Shown one piece after another: positions 1-7,043 of a DNA stretch of 36,924 bases (the stretch's first letter is position 1; every line of letters begins with the position of its first letter). The position numbers were made by a program, and so were the translations under genes. Origin of the DNA: Rhizobium sp. Q54 (GTDB lineage: Bacteria > Pseudomonadota > Alphaproteobacteria > SHVZ01); assembly GCA_945871425.1 (NCBI GenBank), contig CAMBVS010000041.1:1-36924 (forward strand), in the 5' to 3' direction. The notes under the pieces are model-generated. The model made no database searches. It worked only from the letters and a program-made list of their open reading frames with translations, and was not told the origin of the DNA.

Positions 1-683
1 TCGACCATCGCCGTGCGCGTCACCCGCATCAGCAGGGCCGCCATGCCGAGGCCGAGCGTGACCGCCGGCATGAGGATGTGGCGGAGCGCGTCTAAGAAGC
101 TGTCGAGGCGGCCGGCGATCAGCGCATCCACCAGGACGAAGCGGGTGACGGCCGGCACCTCCTGGCCGAAGCCGATGCGGCCGGAGACCGGCAGCCAGTG
201 GAGCTGGACCGCGAACAAGAGGATCAAGAGGATGCCGAACCAGAAGCCCGGCATCGAGACGCCCAGCATCGAGCCGACGGTGGCGAGGCGATCCAGCAAT
301 GAGTCGCGGCGGACGGCGGCGATGACGCCGAGCGGGATGGCGACCAGGATGGCGATGAGCAGCGAGACCAGCGTCAGCTCGATGGTCGCCGGCAGCCGCT
401 CCAGGATGATCTCCCCCACCGGTCGGCGATGGAAGAAGCTGAGGCCGAAATTGCCGGTGACCGCATTGCCGAGGAAGCGGACGAAGCGCTCGGCCACCGG
501 CAGGTCGAGCCCCATGTCACGGCGGAGCGACTCCTTCTGCGCCTCGTTCGACAGCGAGTCGCCCAGCATGATCTGCACCGGGTCGCCCGGCGTCAGCGCC
601 ATCATCGCGAAGACGATGACGCTGATGCCGAGCAAGACCGGCACGAGCTGCAGAAGCCGCTCGAGGAGACGAAGCGGAGTCAA
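1..683 (-). CDS. Peptide ABC transporter permease, DppB/OppB type (partial, 3' end outside window)
   Basis: About 227 codons are visible and the gene runs off the left edge. It encodes an inner-membrane permease of the dipeptide/oligopeptide (family 5) ABC importers. The N-terminus (LLERLLQLVPVLLGISVIVF) is the first transmembrane helix. It is followed by the family signature LTPGDPVQIMLGD, the QKESLRRDMGLDLP region and several more hydrophobic helices. No ATG is present; TTG at 683-681 is chosen because GAGG lies five bases upstream. The gene begins 7 bases after the stop of the solute-binding protein gene, so the two are co-transcribed behind the GntR gene. The substrate cannot be deduced. 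The family call is secure; the start is likely. Confidence 0.88.
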   Translation of the reverse strand, partial: MTPLRLLERLLQLVPVLLGISVIVFAMMALTPGDPVQIMLGDSLSNEAQKESLRRDMGLDLPVAERFVRFLGNAVTGNFGLSFFHRRPVGEIILERLPATIELTLVSLLIAILVAIPLGVIAAVRRDSLLDRLATVGSMLGVSMPGFWFGILLILLFAVQLHWLPVSGRIGFGQEVPAVTRFVLVDALIAGRLDSFLDALRHILMPAVTLGLGMAALLMRVTRTAMV

Positions 684-690
684 CGAAACC

Positions 691-2220
691 TCAGTCGACG
701 CGGGCGTCGTGCAGCTTGACCACGCCGCGGGGCGACGGCCGCCAGTTCTTCAGCCGCGCGCGGGCGCCGTAGACGTCCTGCGGCAGCCAGAGGAAGATCA
801 GCGGCGTGTCCTTGGCGACGATCGCCTGCGCGTCCTGGTACATCTTCGAGCGCTTGGCGACGTCGACCTCGGTGTCGGCGGATGTCAGCAGCGCATCGAC
901 CTCCTTGCTGGCATAGCCCGAATAGTTGCCGCGGTCCTTGCCCTTGAGCACCGGCACGAAGATGCCGACCGGATCGAGCGCGCCGTCGCCCCAGGACTGG
1001 AAGACCATGTCGCGGTTATTGGTCTCGGGCTTGGCCCAGGTCTGGCTCAAGGTCGTCTGCTCCCAGAGCTGGACCTTGGTGCGGATGCCGGCGCGGGTGA
1101 GCTGGGAGGCGACCGCCTCGGCTACGTCCTTGAAGGCGTTGGCGACGTCGAGGGTCGCCTCGATGCCGTTGGGGTGCCCGGCTTCGGCCAGCAGCTTCTT
1201 CGCCCGGTCGACGTCGAGGGCGAGCGACGGCAGGTTCGAGTTGAAGCCGTAGGACTCCGGGCTGAGCAAGCCGTTCAGCGGCGTCGCCAGGCCGGAGAGC
1301 ACGCGGTCGATGATGAGCTTGCGGTCGACGGCGAGGTTGGCCGCAAGACGCACGCGGGCGTCGTTGAACGGCGCCTTGGTGTTGTTCATCGGGATGAAGA
1401 AGCTGCGGGTGCCGTTGGTCGCCAGCACCTTGGTGCGGGGATTGGCCTCGATCTGCTTGATCGAGTGAACCGGCAGCTCGTCGATCAGGTCGACCTCGCC
1501 GGCGAGCAATGCCGCGACCCGGGACGCGCTTTCCGGGATGACCTTGAAGACCACGCGGTCGACGCCGGCCTTGCCGACCGGCAGCAGGTCCGGCGAGCCG
1601 CCATAGTAGCCGTCGAAGCGCTCGAGGATGATCGAGTCGCCCCGGCGCCAGTCGACCAGCTTGAACGGGCCGGTGCCGTCGGCCTGGGTCGCCATGCCCG
1701 GCGTCCCCACCTTCTCGACGAAAGCCTTGCTGACCACCTGCTGGAACGGCAGATAGGCCGCCAGGATCGGCCAAGCCTCGGCGAGGTGGAAGCGGACGGT
1801 CGTCGGGTTGACGACGCTGGTGTCCTTCAGCGGGCCGAGCAGGCTTTTCCGCGGGCTGGTCTGGCCGCCCATGGCGCCGTCCTTGACCAGGCGGTCGAAG
1901 GTGAACTTCACGTCCTCGGCCGTCATCTCGGCGCCCGAGTGGAACTTGACGCCCTTCCTCAGCACGAACTCGTAGGTGGTGGCGTCGATCTGCTTCCAGG
2001 ACTCGGCCAGCTCCGGCACGATCTTCATGTCGTCGGTGCGCGCCAGAAGCGCGTCGTAGAGATTGAGGATCAGGCCCTCGGTGACGCGGCTTCGGTGGTT
2101 GGCCGGGTCGAGCGTGGTGATGTCGCTGGAATAGCCGACGCGGAGCTCGGCGCCGTAAGCGGCGGAGCCGATCAGGCCGATAGCGGCCGCAAGCAGAACG
2201 CGGGACACGGCTAGTGTCAT
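691..2220 (-). CDS. Peptide ABC transporter solute-binding protein, family 5
   Basis: A 509-residue periplasmic extracytoplasmic binding protein of the DppA/OppA/NikA family. It captures peptides or related solutes for the permease encoded just downstream. A Sec signal peptide (about residues 1-24, hydrophobic, ending in AYGA) precedes ELRVGYSSDITTLDPA, the typical mature start of this family. The core carries ESWKQIDATTYEFVLRKGVKFH and TAEDVKFTFDRL, both standard family-5 motifs. The open frame extends further upstream, but ATG at 2220 is preferred because GGGAGGA lies just before it and the signal peptide starts there. It follows the GntR gene by 25 bases. The ligand is unknown. Confidence 0.92.
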   Translation of the reverse strand: MTLAVSRVLLAAAIGLIGSAAYGAELRVGYSSDITTLDPANHRSRVTEGLILNLYDALLARTDDMKIVPELAESWKQIDATTYEFVLRKGVKFHSGAEMTAEDVKFTFDRLVKDGAMGGQTSPRKSLLGPLKDTSVVNPTTVRFHLAEAWPILAAYLPFQQVVSKAFVEKVGTPGMATQADGTGPFKLVDWRRGDSIILERFDGYYGGSPDLLPVGKAGVDRVVFKVIPESASRVAALLAGEVDLIDELPVHSIKQIEANPRTKVLATNGTRSFFIPMNNTKAPFNDARVRLAANLAVDRKLIIDRVLSGLATPLNGLLSPESYGFNSNLPSLALDVDRAKKLLAEAGHPNGIEATLDVANAFKDVAEAVASQLTRAGIRTKVQLWEQTTLSQTWAKPETNNRDMVFQSWGDGALDPVGIFVPVLKGKDRGNYSGYASKEVDALLTSADTEVDVAKRSKMYQDAQAIVAKDTPLIFLWLPQDVYGARARLKNWRPSPRGVVKLHDARVD

Positions 2221-2245
2221 GGGGTCTCCTCCCTTGGCAGATCTC

Positions 2246-3100
2246 TTAAGCGAGCCGGCGGGTCTTCGCTGCGCGACGGGCCGGCCGGTCGGGGCGCGTC
2301 GTGATCGGGGCGTCTCCGTCGGCCGCAGGCTGACGCCGGCGGAACTCGACGGTCTGGCGGTAGCGGTCTGAACGGCAATAGACTCGGGCGAACTGCAGCA
2401 CCCGGCCGTCGCGGCTGGCATATGTCCTCTCCAGCAGCAGCAGCGGCGTCCCTTCCGGCAGGTCGAGCAATCGGGCGATCTCCGGATTCGCCGCCGCCGC
2501 CGAGGCGACCTGCAGCGCATGCGCGACCGGCACGCCGCAATGGCGCTCGATCATGCGGATGACGGCGCCGTGGATGGCGCCGGTCAGGCTGCGCTGCGGC
2601 AGACGCTCGGCGATCTCCATCGGCAGGAAGATCTCGGAATAGGTGTAGGGGGCGCCGTTGCCCTCGCGGACGGCGACCAGGCGGCAGATCCGCTCGTCGC
2701 CGGCGAGCCCGAGTGCCTTCGCCGCCTCCGGCGCCTCGTCGCCAGAAACGAAGCCCTTGGCGCGGACCCGCACCAGATGGGCAAAGCTGTGGTCGATCAG
2801 GTCGTCGAGCGAGTTCAGCGCCCATTGTCCGGAGGTTTCCGGCGTGGCGACGACGAAGCTGCCCCTGCCACGAAAGCGGCGGACGACGTCGTCGGCGACC
2901 AGCACCTGGACAGCCGCACGCGCGGTGTAGCGGCAGACACCGAACTCGGACATCAGCGCCTCGTCGGTCGGCATCCGCTCGCCGACGGGATAGTCGCCGC
3001 GGCTGATCCGCTCCCTCAGCGTATCGAGGATCTGGCGATAGGCGGGCTGCCGGGCCCCCGCCCGCCCCACGCCGCCCTCCGCTCTCTCCGCCTTCCGCAT
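2246..3100 (-). CDS. GntR-family transcriptional regulator with UTRA domain
   Basis: A 284-residue regulator of the HutC/UTRA subgroup of GntR. Residues ~17-85 form the winged helix: YRQILDTLRERISRGDYPVGERMPTDEALMSE then CRYTARAAVQVLVADDVVRRFRGRGSFV. Residues ~105-255 are a UTRA effector domain (AKALGLAGDERICRLVAVRE, TYSEIFLP, PLLLLERTYASRDGRVLQ). The ATG at 3100 has no clear Shine-Dalgarno sequence. It lies almost at the predicted transcription start, so the mRNA may be leaderless; an internal start a little downstream is the alternative. The gene is first in an apparent operon with the binding protein and permease. It probably controls that operon and itself through the palindrome at 3115-3132. 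The effector is unknown. Confidence 0.9.
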   Translation of the reverse strand: MRKAERAEGGVGRAGARQPAYRQILDTLRERISRGDYPVGERMPTDEALMSEFGVCRYTARAAVQVLVADDVVRRFRGRGSFVVATPETSGQWALNSLDDLIDHSFAHLVRVRAKGFVSGDEAPEAAKALGLAGDERICRLVAVREGNGAPYTYSEIFLPMEIAERLPQRSLTGAIHGAVIRMIERHCGVPVAHALQVASAAAANPEIARLLDLPEGTPLLLLERTYASRDGRVLQFARVYCRSDRYRQTVEFRRRQPAADGDAPITTRPDRPARRAAKTRRLA

Positions 3101-3107
3101 GCGGAGA

Positions 3108-3136
3108 CGCTATTCAATTGTCCGGACAATTGTCAA
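3108..3136 (-). promoter_or_regulatory. Promoter with a perfect 18-bp operator palindrome for the gntR-transporter operon
   Basis: On the minus strand, TTGACA (3136-3131) is followed by a 17-base spacer and ATAGCG (3113-3108), a good sigma-70-like layout. The spacer is almost entirely CAATTGTCCGGACAATTG (3115-3132), a perfect palindrome. Symmetric sites of this kind are typical GntR operators, and the position implies steric repression. Predicted transcription would start within a base or two of the gntR ATG. Confidence 0.65.
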
Positions 3137-3179
3137 ACGAAGGACGCCGATAACGGACCTTCGGCCTCCGCCGCCGTCG

Positions 3180-3208
3180 TTGCGCCCCAGGCGCCCCGCC
3201 GCTATAAG
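3180..3208 (+). promoter_or_regulatory. Possible promoter of the tRNA-Pro gene
   Basis: TTGCGC (3180-3185) and TATAAG (3203-3208) are separated by 17 bases, which would give a leader of roughly 45 bases before the tRNA. Only the boxes and spacing support this call. Confidence 0.35.
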
Positions 3209-3259
3209 CTCACCTCCCCGGCCGGCACTCCCTGGAGCTGCCGGTGACTACCCCACGGT

Positions 3260-3336
3260 CGGAGCGTAGCGCAGCCTGGTAGCGCATCAGTCTGGGGGAC
3301 TGGGGGTCGTGGGTTCAAATCCCGCCGCTCCGACCA
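3260..3336 (+). tRNA. tRNA-Pro (anticodon GGG)
   Basis: A complete 77-base cloverleaf can be drawn. The acceptor stem CGGAGCG (3260-3266) pairs with CGCTCCG (3326-3332), followed by ACCA with CCA encoded. The D arm is GCGCAGCCTGGTAGCGC. The anticodon stem TCAGT/ACTGG encloses the loop CTGGGGG, giving anticodon GGG, which reads CCC and CCU. The T arm contains GGTTCAAAT. Its 3' part (3302-3335) is repeated exactly at 16100-16133, so this tRNA gene appears to be the integration target of the neighbouring island and was left intact. Confidence 0.97.
3302..3335 (+). repeat. att-like direct repeat, left copy (3' end of tRNA-Pro)
   Basis: These 34 bases cover the end of the anticodon stem, the T arm and the acceptor strand of the tRNA. 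They are identical to 16100-16133. Four more matching bases (GGAC) lie just outside, interrupted by one mismatch. Confidence 0.85.
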
Positions 3337-3357
3337 ACTACTTTTAAGGGTTTAGGT

Positions 3358-3545
3358 TGTGAAATTGCGTCGGATTCGACTCCACCCCGGAAGTCCCCGA
3401 CGGAATTGATATTATTTTAGAAAATAGGATTCTAGGCGGTCAATACTCGCGTCCAATTGCGACCCCACGAAGTAAATATTTTGCAAATACAATCAACGAA
3501 TTGCTTGAATTCTGGGTGGGGTCGAAGCCGGACGCGATTTCACAG
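3358..3545 (+). repeat. MITE-like element, copy A (188 bp)
   Basis: It starts TGTGAAAT and ends ATTTCACA, with imperfect terminal inverted repeats containing GCGTC and GACCCCACC-type blocks. A third copy of the block (CGTCCAATTGCGACCCCAC) lies inside. The element matches 15798-15987 in inverted orientation along its whole length. It is much richer in A+T internally than its surroundings. Both copies can be translated into similar peptides (shared GIDI-I/V-LE and FWVGS), but copy A has GCG where copy B has a GTG start. The repeated end-plus-internal blocks resemble multiple transposase-binding sites, as in IS21-type ends. The family is not established. Confidence 0.7.
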
Positions 3546-3547
3546 CA

Positions 3548-3925
3548 TCACCATTCGACGCCGGTCTTCCGCTTCGTCGGCACGCGCTTCGGCGCCGGTT
3601 TCGCGGCCGGCGCCGGTTTCGCGGCCGGTGCCGTCGGCGCCGCCGTCCCGGCCCTGAGGCCACGGAACTCGGCCAGGATGTCGCCCTGGCTCTCCGCGAT
3701 CCGGCTCTGGCATTGCGACATCAGCGTATCGGTGGTTTCCCGCGGCAGTCGCCGGAATTCCTCCTCGGCGACGCCGTAGTTGTAGACGAAAAGCGCGTCG
3801 CTCGGGCTCGTCAGCGCCGCCACCAGCGCCGCCGCCAGGGGCGCATCTTCCGCCAGCAGCCCCTTACAGGCGGTCGACAGCAGCTTTACCGCCGTCCGCT
3901 TAACCGCCAAGTCCTCAGATGCCAT
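3548..3925 (-). CDS. Hypothetical protein with Ala/Pro/Lys-rich tail
   Basis: A 125-residue protein of unknown function. Residues ~1-90 look like a compact helical domain (ACKGLLAEDAPLAAALVAAL, then ALFVYNYGVAEEEFRRLP, then TLMSQCQSRIAESQ). Residues ~92-125 are a low-complexity tail with repeated AAKPAP units and a basic end (KRVPTKRKTG). There is no signal peptide or membrane helix. The stop codon lies two bases beyond the edge of MITE copy A, so the C-terminus may have been altered by that insertion. No family is recognised. The ordered N-terminal amphipathic pattern and codon choice favour a real gene, at moderate confidence. Confidence 0.55.
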   Translation of the reverse strand: MASEDLAVKRTAVKLLSTACKGLLAEDAPLAAALVAALTSPSDALFVYNYGVAEEEFRRLPRETTDTLMSQCQSRIAESQGDILAEFRGLRAGTAAPTAPAAKPAPAAKPAPKRVPTKRKTGVEW

Positions 3926-3928
3926 CGA

Positions 3929-4031
3929 TCGTGTCCCGAGACGTGGTCTAGGAGCGTGACTCCGGGGCAGCCCGACCGGGCAGCCAACGCCGCCCAGGAG
4001 CTACGCTCCTACACCACCTCACTGGACACGA
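3929..4031. repeat. Two inverted copies of a 27-bp motif
   Basis: The motif is GCTCCTA(C/G)ACCAC, six variable bases, then GGACACGA. It occurs on the minus strand at 3929-3955 and on the plus strand at 4005-4031. A third copy lies at 12113-12139 beside the large hairpin. The arms match at 20 of 21 fixed positions between the inverted copies. They are probably ends or scars of a small mobile or repetitive element; the family is unknown. Confidence 0.5.
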
Positions 4032-4097
4032 TCAATCCTGCGGCTGCAAGGTGGCTGCATCTTGCTTCCGATCCGGTGCCTGGCGCTCGCCCCTGCC

Positions 4098-4237
4098 AGT
4101 CAGCCAGGCAGCCCCGCCAATTCGAAGGAGCGCCTGAGCAAACACCTCTGCGCCTCGAGTCTGAACGGCATTCGCCGCTCCCAGGCCGAGATGCGAAATC
4201 CCGGCGCCCGTTGAAGAAAGGCAGCGGCCGCATGCGT
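4098..4237 (-). pseudogene. Fragment of the 3' end of a TPR adenylate cyclase gene
   Basis: The minus strand encodes about 45 codons of a cyclase tail (AAAAFLQRAPGFRISAWE ... RSFELAGLPG, stop). These align closely with the end of the intact cyclase gene at 8733-10502 (ALLQRAPGFRISAWEQRTPF ... RAFELAGLPS). DNA similarity to 8730-8865 is obvious and also covers the stop region. Nothing of the catalytic or main TPR region is present. The fragment is fused directly to a TfuA fragment in another frame, so it is a rearrangement product and not a gene. Confidence 0.75.
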
Positions 4238-4239
4238 CG

Positions 4240-4360
4240 CAATGCGTATCTGAGATTGATCATCGGATATGTGGTTGCAGGATATCCAAGGGCTCTCGGC
4301 CCATGCATGAGGCAGACTTCATCGTCGTCCGTCAGCGCCAGGCGGCGATAGAGCCGAAAG
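4240..4360 (-). pseudogene. Internal fragment of a second tfuA gene
   Basis: The minus strand reads FRLYRRLALTDDDEVCLMHG followed by PRALGYPATTYPMINLRYAL. This aligns with residues ~96-140 of the intact TfuA at 6264-7043 (VYSAYAHGRIHGDDEVALMH, then GPADMGYAPLTIPLVNLRAT). The DDEV and HGP motifs and the P-(M/L)-(I/V)-N-L-R block are shared. There is no start, N-terminal domain or C-terminus. It abuts a PuuD fragment on one side and a cyclase tail on the other. It is divergent from the intact copy, so it is a remnant of another tfuA lineage, not a recent duplication. Confidence 0.7.
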
Positions 4361-4361
4361 G

Positions 4362-4652
4362 CAATGCCGACACCGCGTCGCGATCCTGGTCGTAGGGCTC
4401 GTGCCGGGGATCGGGCTCGACCCCGAAGCAGGTCGGATGAACATTGGCGCGGGCACCGGTCAGCACGATCTCGTCGACTGCGCCCAGCAGCGCGTCGATG
4501 TCGGTGACGTCGGGCAGGGCGGCGAACATCAGCGGCAGCGCCCCCGCCACCTCCGCGACCGCGCGCAGATTGCGCTGTCCCACGATCTGGACGTTGAACC
4601 GGCCGTCGACGACCTGGGTGTTGCCGATCACGGCGACCACCGGTTTCGTCAT
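4362..4652 (-). pseudogene. N-terminal fragment of a PuuD-type gamma-glutamyl hydrolase (class I glutamine amidotransferase-like)
   Basis: Starting at ATG 4652 (a GTG lies at 4661), about 97 codons match the N-terminus of peptidase C26 enzymes that hydrolyse gamma-glutamyl-GABA. The visible motifs are TDIDALLGAVDEIVLTGARA, the diagnostic NVHP, and EPYDQDRDAVSALP. Homology stops exactly where the frame enters the TfuA fragment. The nucleophile Cys motif (GxCRG) and catalytic His/Glu are therefore missing. The ORF ends a few codons later. It cannot be an active hydrolase. Confidence 0.75.
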
Positions 4653-5027
4653 GCTAGACACTCATGCCCGCCGTTGAACTTCCGGCTCCACGCACGGCGA
4701 CTTGTGAGTCCGCAGGCGGAGCCGCGGGGCGATCGCCGACCGGTCCCGTCGGCCAGTCTATTCCAAATCCGATAGCCGCTGAACTCCGCGGCCGTCACGA
4801 CCTCCGTCGGCACACCTCCTCGGTCGGCGTGCCAACCTCGGTCTGCTGCAAGGCAAACGCAATCCGCTGTTCGGTCAACCTCGACCGTGGTAACTGCACT
4901 ACACGGCAGCAGAGAGCGAGTCCGCACTGCGCCCTCGGGTAGCTGCCGCCAGCATAGGAGACGATCATACACCACGCTCACCTTTCGGCTCCTCTAAGCT
5001 TCGCCGACAAAGCAGCTTGGTGTCGGA
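4653..5027. other. Stretch without a convincing gene
   Basis: Open frames exist on both strands: a 110-codon minus frame ending at 4649 and a 92-codon plus frame. Their translations are Arg/Ser/Cys-rich and show no domain, no good ribosome site and no homology I recognise. No hairpin or repeat stands out. It is probably intergenic sequence holding the promoter of the protease genes. Confidence 0.4.
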
Positions 5028-5147
5028 ATGCTTCATGAACTAACGTTCCGATCGACAACTCGGACGAGCAGGTCAGCAACCGTGCTGCGCTGGCGGAAGG
5101 GCGGCATGGGCACTCCATCCGGCGGCGCGGGCGGCCGTCTCGGCTAA
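5028..5147 (+). CDS. Small ORF upstream of the protease: 39-residue Gly-rich-tailed peptide (candidate)
   Basis: ATG at 5028 opens a 39-codon frame. It begins MLHELTFRSTT, has a basic middle (VLRWRKGG) and ends in a glycine-rich tail (MGTPSGGAGGRLG). The stop is 15 bases before the protease ATG, and the strong protease ribosome site occupies that gap, as in a two-gene operon. The ORF's own ribosome site is weak. A short leader with a Gly/Ser/Thr tail could be a substrate for modification or cleavage. It could equally be chance. No homologue is recognised. Confidence 0.3.
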   Translation: MLHELTFRSTTRTSRSATVLRWRKGGMGTPSGGAGGRLG

Positions 5148-5162
5148 AGCAAGGGGGGAGGC

Positions 5163-6311
5163 ATGGGGCGCAAGATCGTCAAACTGCCAATCACCAACAT
5201 CCATGCAGGGGGCCCCTACACGGCGTCGATCGTCGTCGGCAGTCCCGGTAAGGCATTGAACGTCATGCTCGACACCGGCAGCAGCGCGTTTGCGCTGGAT
5301 AGGCGGCGCTACAGCCCGGCCAATGACCGATCGGCCGTGCCCACGCGACTCCTCCAGGGCGAGTCCTTCAGCACAAGAAAGCTATCATGGTTTGGTCCGG
5401 TGGTTCGCACCAAAATTGAGATTGGCGGGATGCTGCGCCGCGCCAAAGCGAGCGTGGCGGTGGCCGAGCTCAAACCGCGGACGCTGTTCGCCGCCGCGGA
5501 TGGAATCGTGGGACTGGCCTACGCCATCGACGACACGGCATCCCAAATGCCTGGTGCGACCTGGCCGCCGCGATACACGCAGTCAGCCACGGAGAAGACG
5601 CGAAGGGTTCGGCTGACGCCGCTGTTCACGCAGCTCGTCAGGGATGGCATCGTCGCCAACAAGTTCGCGTTCTACACCAAACGGTCGCAAGTCAGCCTTG
5701 CGACTGACGAACCGGAAGACGACCCCGACAATAAAGGGCTCTTCATCCTGGGCGGCGGCGAACGGAACAAGGCTCTCTACACCGGAGCCTTCCGCACTGC
5801 CCGCGTTCTGCACGACCGCCACTACCATACCAATCTCAAATGGATCCGCGTCGGCGCGACCAGGCCCATCAGGGTGCCTCCGCCCGCGCGCATGACAAAG
5901 CTTCCGTCCAATTCGGTGGTGGACAGCGGGACCAACACCCTCATCTTCGAGCAATGGCTCTACGAGGCGATATGCGACCGATTTGAGCTGGTCGACAGGC
6001 GCCTGGCCCGTGACTTGCGGGCGGGAGCCACCGCATCCTTGCCGATGGCCCGGCTCGATCTTCGGCGTTGGCCCACGCTCACGCTTGCGCTCGAGGGCGA
6101 TCGCAGCGATGCCGTGCTGCGCATCAAGCCGCAGGCTTACTGGCAGGTGCATGCGCCGAGCCGCAACCGGGCAATCCTGTGTCTCGGCGGCGACAATGCC
6201 GGGTTCGGCCATACGATCCTGGGGCTGCCCTTGCTCAACGGCTACTTCACGCTGTTCGACCGGTCAGCCGGCAAAGGCCTCGGAACGGTCAAGTTCGCCG
6301 CCATCCGCTAG
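5163..6311 (+). CDS. Pepsin-like (family A1) aspartic protease
   Basis: A 382-residue complete bilobal aspartic protease. The first catalytic motif is MLDTGSSAFAL, with Asp37 in DTGS. The second is SVVDSGTNTLIF, with Asp254 in DSGT. The hydrophobic-Gly motif IVGLAY (115-120) follows the N-lobe, and LFILGGGE (193-200) marks the interdomain strand. The C-terminus ILGLPLLNGYFTLFDR (352-367) is the canonical pepsin closing strand. No signal peptide, propeptide or transmembrane segment is visible, so the enzyme should be cytoplasmic and perhaps active without zymogen processing. AAGGGGGGAGG immediately before the ATG supports the start. The gene converges on tfuA and overlaps its end by 48 bases. 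Bacterial A1 pepsins are rare; retropepsin-like single-domain enzymes are excluded because both lobes are present. The substrate is unknown. Confidence 0.9.
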   Translation: MGRKIVKLPITNIHAGGPYTASIVVGSPGKALNVMLDTGSSAFALDRRRYSPANDRSAVPTRLLQGESFSTRKLSWFGPVVRTKIEIGGMLRRAKASVAVAELKPRTLFAAADGIVGLAYAIDDTASQMPGATWPPRYTQSATEKTRRVRLTPLFTQLVRDGIVANKFAFYTKRSQVSLATDEPEDDPDNKGLFILGGGERNKALYTGAFRTARVLHDRHYHTNLKWIRVGATRPIRVPPPARMTKLPSNSVVDSGTNTLIFEQWLYEAICDRFELVDRRLARDLRAGATASLPMARLDLRRWPTLTLALEGDRSDAVLRIKPQAYWQVHAPSRNRAILCLGGDNAGFGHTILGLPLLNGYFTLFDRSAGKGLGTVKFAAIR

Positions 6312-7043
6312 CGTCTCGCGCTCCGCTTCCGCGAGGAGGCTCATCAGATGGCGCGTATTGATCTGCGAATGGCCGACCCGGGGACGGGCGGCGGGCCGGA
6401 TTCTCTCGAGCGCGCGCAGGCAGCGCAGCGCATCGATCCGCTTGATGTCGACGTAGCTGCTGCGCAGCAGAGCAAGGTGACGCCGCCGCTTGCCGGCCTG
6501 CCGGGGGCCGGGGAAGGCGCACTCCACCACCGCGTCGCCGACGCGCTCCTTGAAAAAGAGCGAGGACCCGGCGACCCAAAGCCGCTCGATCGAGACGGCG
6601 TCGAGCGCGCGGCACCGCCTCAGCCAGGCCAAGGTCGCGCGCAGATTGACGAGCGGAATGGTGAGAGGCGCATAACCCATGTCCGCCGGCCCGTGCATAA
6701 GGGCCACCTCATCGTCGCCGTGAATGCGGCCATGCGCATAGGCCGAGTACACCCTCCCGACGCCCACCATGCCGAAGCAACCCAGCTCGGCGGCCCGGAG
6801 CGCACCCATGCTGGAGGCACCAACGACGACGACGCCTTCGGCCATCGCCCAAAGAATTTCCTTGTGCCAGGGCGACCGGCAGGAGCCGAACAGGCCATCG
6901 ATCAGCGCCACCACGCGCGCACCCTGCTTCACGGCCCGGATGAGGTCGCCCGCTTCGGCGGGGGGCAACAGCGCGATCCGGGCGAAGGGTTGATCGCGGG
7001 CCCTCGACAAGCTGGGGCCGACGAAGGCGACACAACGGCTCAC
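6264..7043 (-). CDS. tfuA: TfuA-family protein (YcaO partner)
   Basis: A 259-residue TfuA domain protein. TfuA proteins work with YcaO enzymes. In McrA thioglycine formation and thioviridamide-type pathways they are thought to deliver or activate sulfur for thioamide formation; the family was first seen with trifolitoxin. Visible motifs are CVAFVGPSLS at the N-terminus, SPWHKEILWAMAEGVVVVGA (57-76), ASSMGALRAAELG and GDDEVALMHGP. The ATG at 7043 overlaps the ycaO stop by four bases (ATGA), giving translational coupling. The C-terminal ~80 residues are more basic and less conserved. The 3' end overlaps the convergent protease gene. Confidence 0.9.
   Translation of the reverse strand: MSRCVAFVGPSLSRARDQPFARIALLPPAEAGDLIRAVKQGARVVALIDGLFGSCRSPWHKEILWAMAEGVVVVGASSMGALRAAELGCFGMVGVGRVYSAYAHGRIHGDDEVALMHGPADMGYAPLTIPLVNLRATLAWLRRCRALDAVSIERLWVAGSSLFFKERVGDAVVECAFPGPRQAGKRRRHLALLRSSYVDIKRIDALRCLRALERIRPAARPRVGHSQINTRHLMSLLAEAERETLADGGELDRSEAFAG

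Noticed and set aside
13..2214. 733-codon open frame on the plus strand
   Set aside because: Arg/Ala-rich antisense shadow of the permease and binding-protein genes, which have clear domains on the minus strand.
4649..4981. 110-codon minus-strand ORF before the PuuD fragment
   Set aside because: No ribosome site, domain or compositional sign of coding.
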